A DNA stretch of 6,284 bases from Nonomuraea sp. (GTDB taxonomy: Bacteria; Actinomycetota; Actinomycetes; Streptosporangiales; Streptosporangiaceae), in NCBI GenBank assembly GCA_013362835.1, contig JABFVJ010000129.1:1-6284 (forward strand), read 5' to 3'. Positions 6,101 through 6,284 of the stretch are shown here, one piece after another. The notes under the pieces were generated by a model. It had not been told where the DNA came from. It searched no databases and worked only from the letters and a program-made list of their open reading frames with translations. The stretch's first letter is position 1. The number at the start of each line of letters is the position of its first letter. Position numbers and translations under genes: made by a program.

Positions 6101-6284
6101 TCACGCCTCCTGGAGGAGATCGTCCAGGTCCGCGGCGGCCCCGTACGAACGACCGGCCGCCGCCGCCTCCTCACCCAGAGCCGCAGTCACCGCCGCCGCG
6201 ATCCGGTCGACGTCGCCCCGCTCGCCCGCCGGGAGCGGCGCGCCCACGGACTCCCTGAGCGCCGCGGCCTTGCCCAGCAGCCGC
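6101..6284 (-). CDS. C-terminal fragment, probably of an AfsR/LuxR-type ATPase-TPR regulator
   Basis: Reading in from the right edge gives 60 codons and a TGA at 6103-6101. The peptide starts [18 protein letters not shown], continues through a helix with ALGEE and ends DLDDLLQEA. The order LLG-x-A-x-x-LRE-x-x-G-x-PLP, an acidic helix, ALGEE and a final acidic-hydrophobic helix is, from memory, the usual tail of large actinobacterial regulators with an NTPase domain and TPR repeats (AfsR/BTAD or LAL-LuxR types). The DNA-binding and ATPase parts would lie outside the window. It could instead be a TPR protein without a DNA-binding domain. It ends 153 bp upstream of glgB in the same orientation; the weak terminator and the dyad-rich gap suggest separate control. 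Confidence 0.7.
   Translation of the reverse strand, partial: RLLGKAAALRESVGAPLPAGERGDVDRIAAAVTAALGEEAAAAGRSYGAAADLDDLLQEA

Noticed and set aside
5787..6258. Small open frames in the glgB upstream region (105 codons minus, 79 codons plus)
   Set aside because: The minus-strand frame overlaps the start of glgB in another phase. The plus-strand one is Pro/Arg-rich and antisense to the regulator tail. Neither has a credible ribosome site.
1..6284. tRNA, rRNA, CRISPR, insertion sequence, prophage or defence genes
   Set aside because: No repeat-spacer structure, transposase, integrase, tRNA-like sequence or terminal inverted repeats of element type were seen on either strand.

Overview
The window is GC-rich with strong third-position GC bias, GTG starts and Shine-Dalgarno sites of the GGAGGA type. 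This fits an actinomycete, perhaps of the Streptosporangiales, though the order is only an inference. All supported genes lie on the minus strand, so the transcriptional order runs from high to low coordinates. The long plus-strand open frames (about 121-1620, 1909-3708, 3239-4573 and 4778-5968) are antisense shadows typical of such DNA.

In transcriptional order: (1) 6284-6101 holds the last 60 residues of a protein that resembles the C-terminus of the large AfsR/LuxR-type ATPase-TPR regulators of actinomycetes. (2) A 153-bp gap rich in dyad symmetries leads to a complete glgB (5947-3773), the 1,4-alpha-glucan branching enzyme of glycogen and storage-glucan synthesis, with an intact GH13 catalytic triad. 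(3) A 97-bp gap without a convincing terminator precedes a secreted subtilisin-family protease (3675-1798). This protease carries a Pro/Thr/acidic linker and a basic C-terminal domain that I cannot name, and is followed by a clear intrinsic terminator. (4) A 171-bp gap holds that terminator, a set of 9-bp GTGA repeats and a 10-bp palindrome. After it comes a second, shorter secreted subtilase (1626-235) that is a paralogue of the first. (5) A 153-bp gap with a 7-bp inverted repeat precedes the first 27 codons of another gene (81-1), possibly an SppA-type S49 peptidase.

Functionally the window joins one housekeeping carbohydrate enzyme to a group of exported proteases. The two subtilases look like a tandem duplication: both begin MRLR, share the same start-site layout and share an eight-cysteine catalytic domain, but only one has the linker and C-terminal extension. 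If the 81-1 gene is SppA, three protease genes sit side by side. No mobile element, RNA gene, CRISPR array or evident novel defence system is visible. The least explained parts are the C-terminal domain of the longer subtilase and the dyad elements in the gaps before glgB and before each protease.
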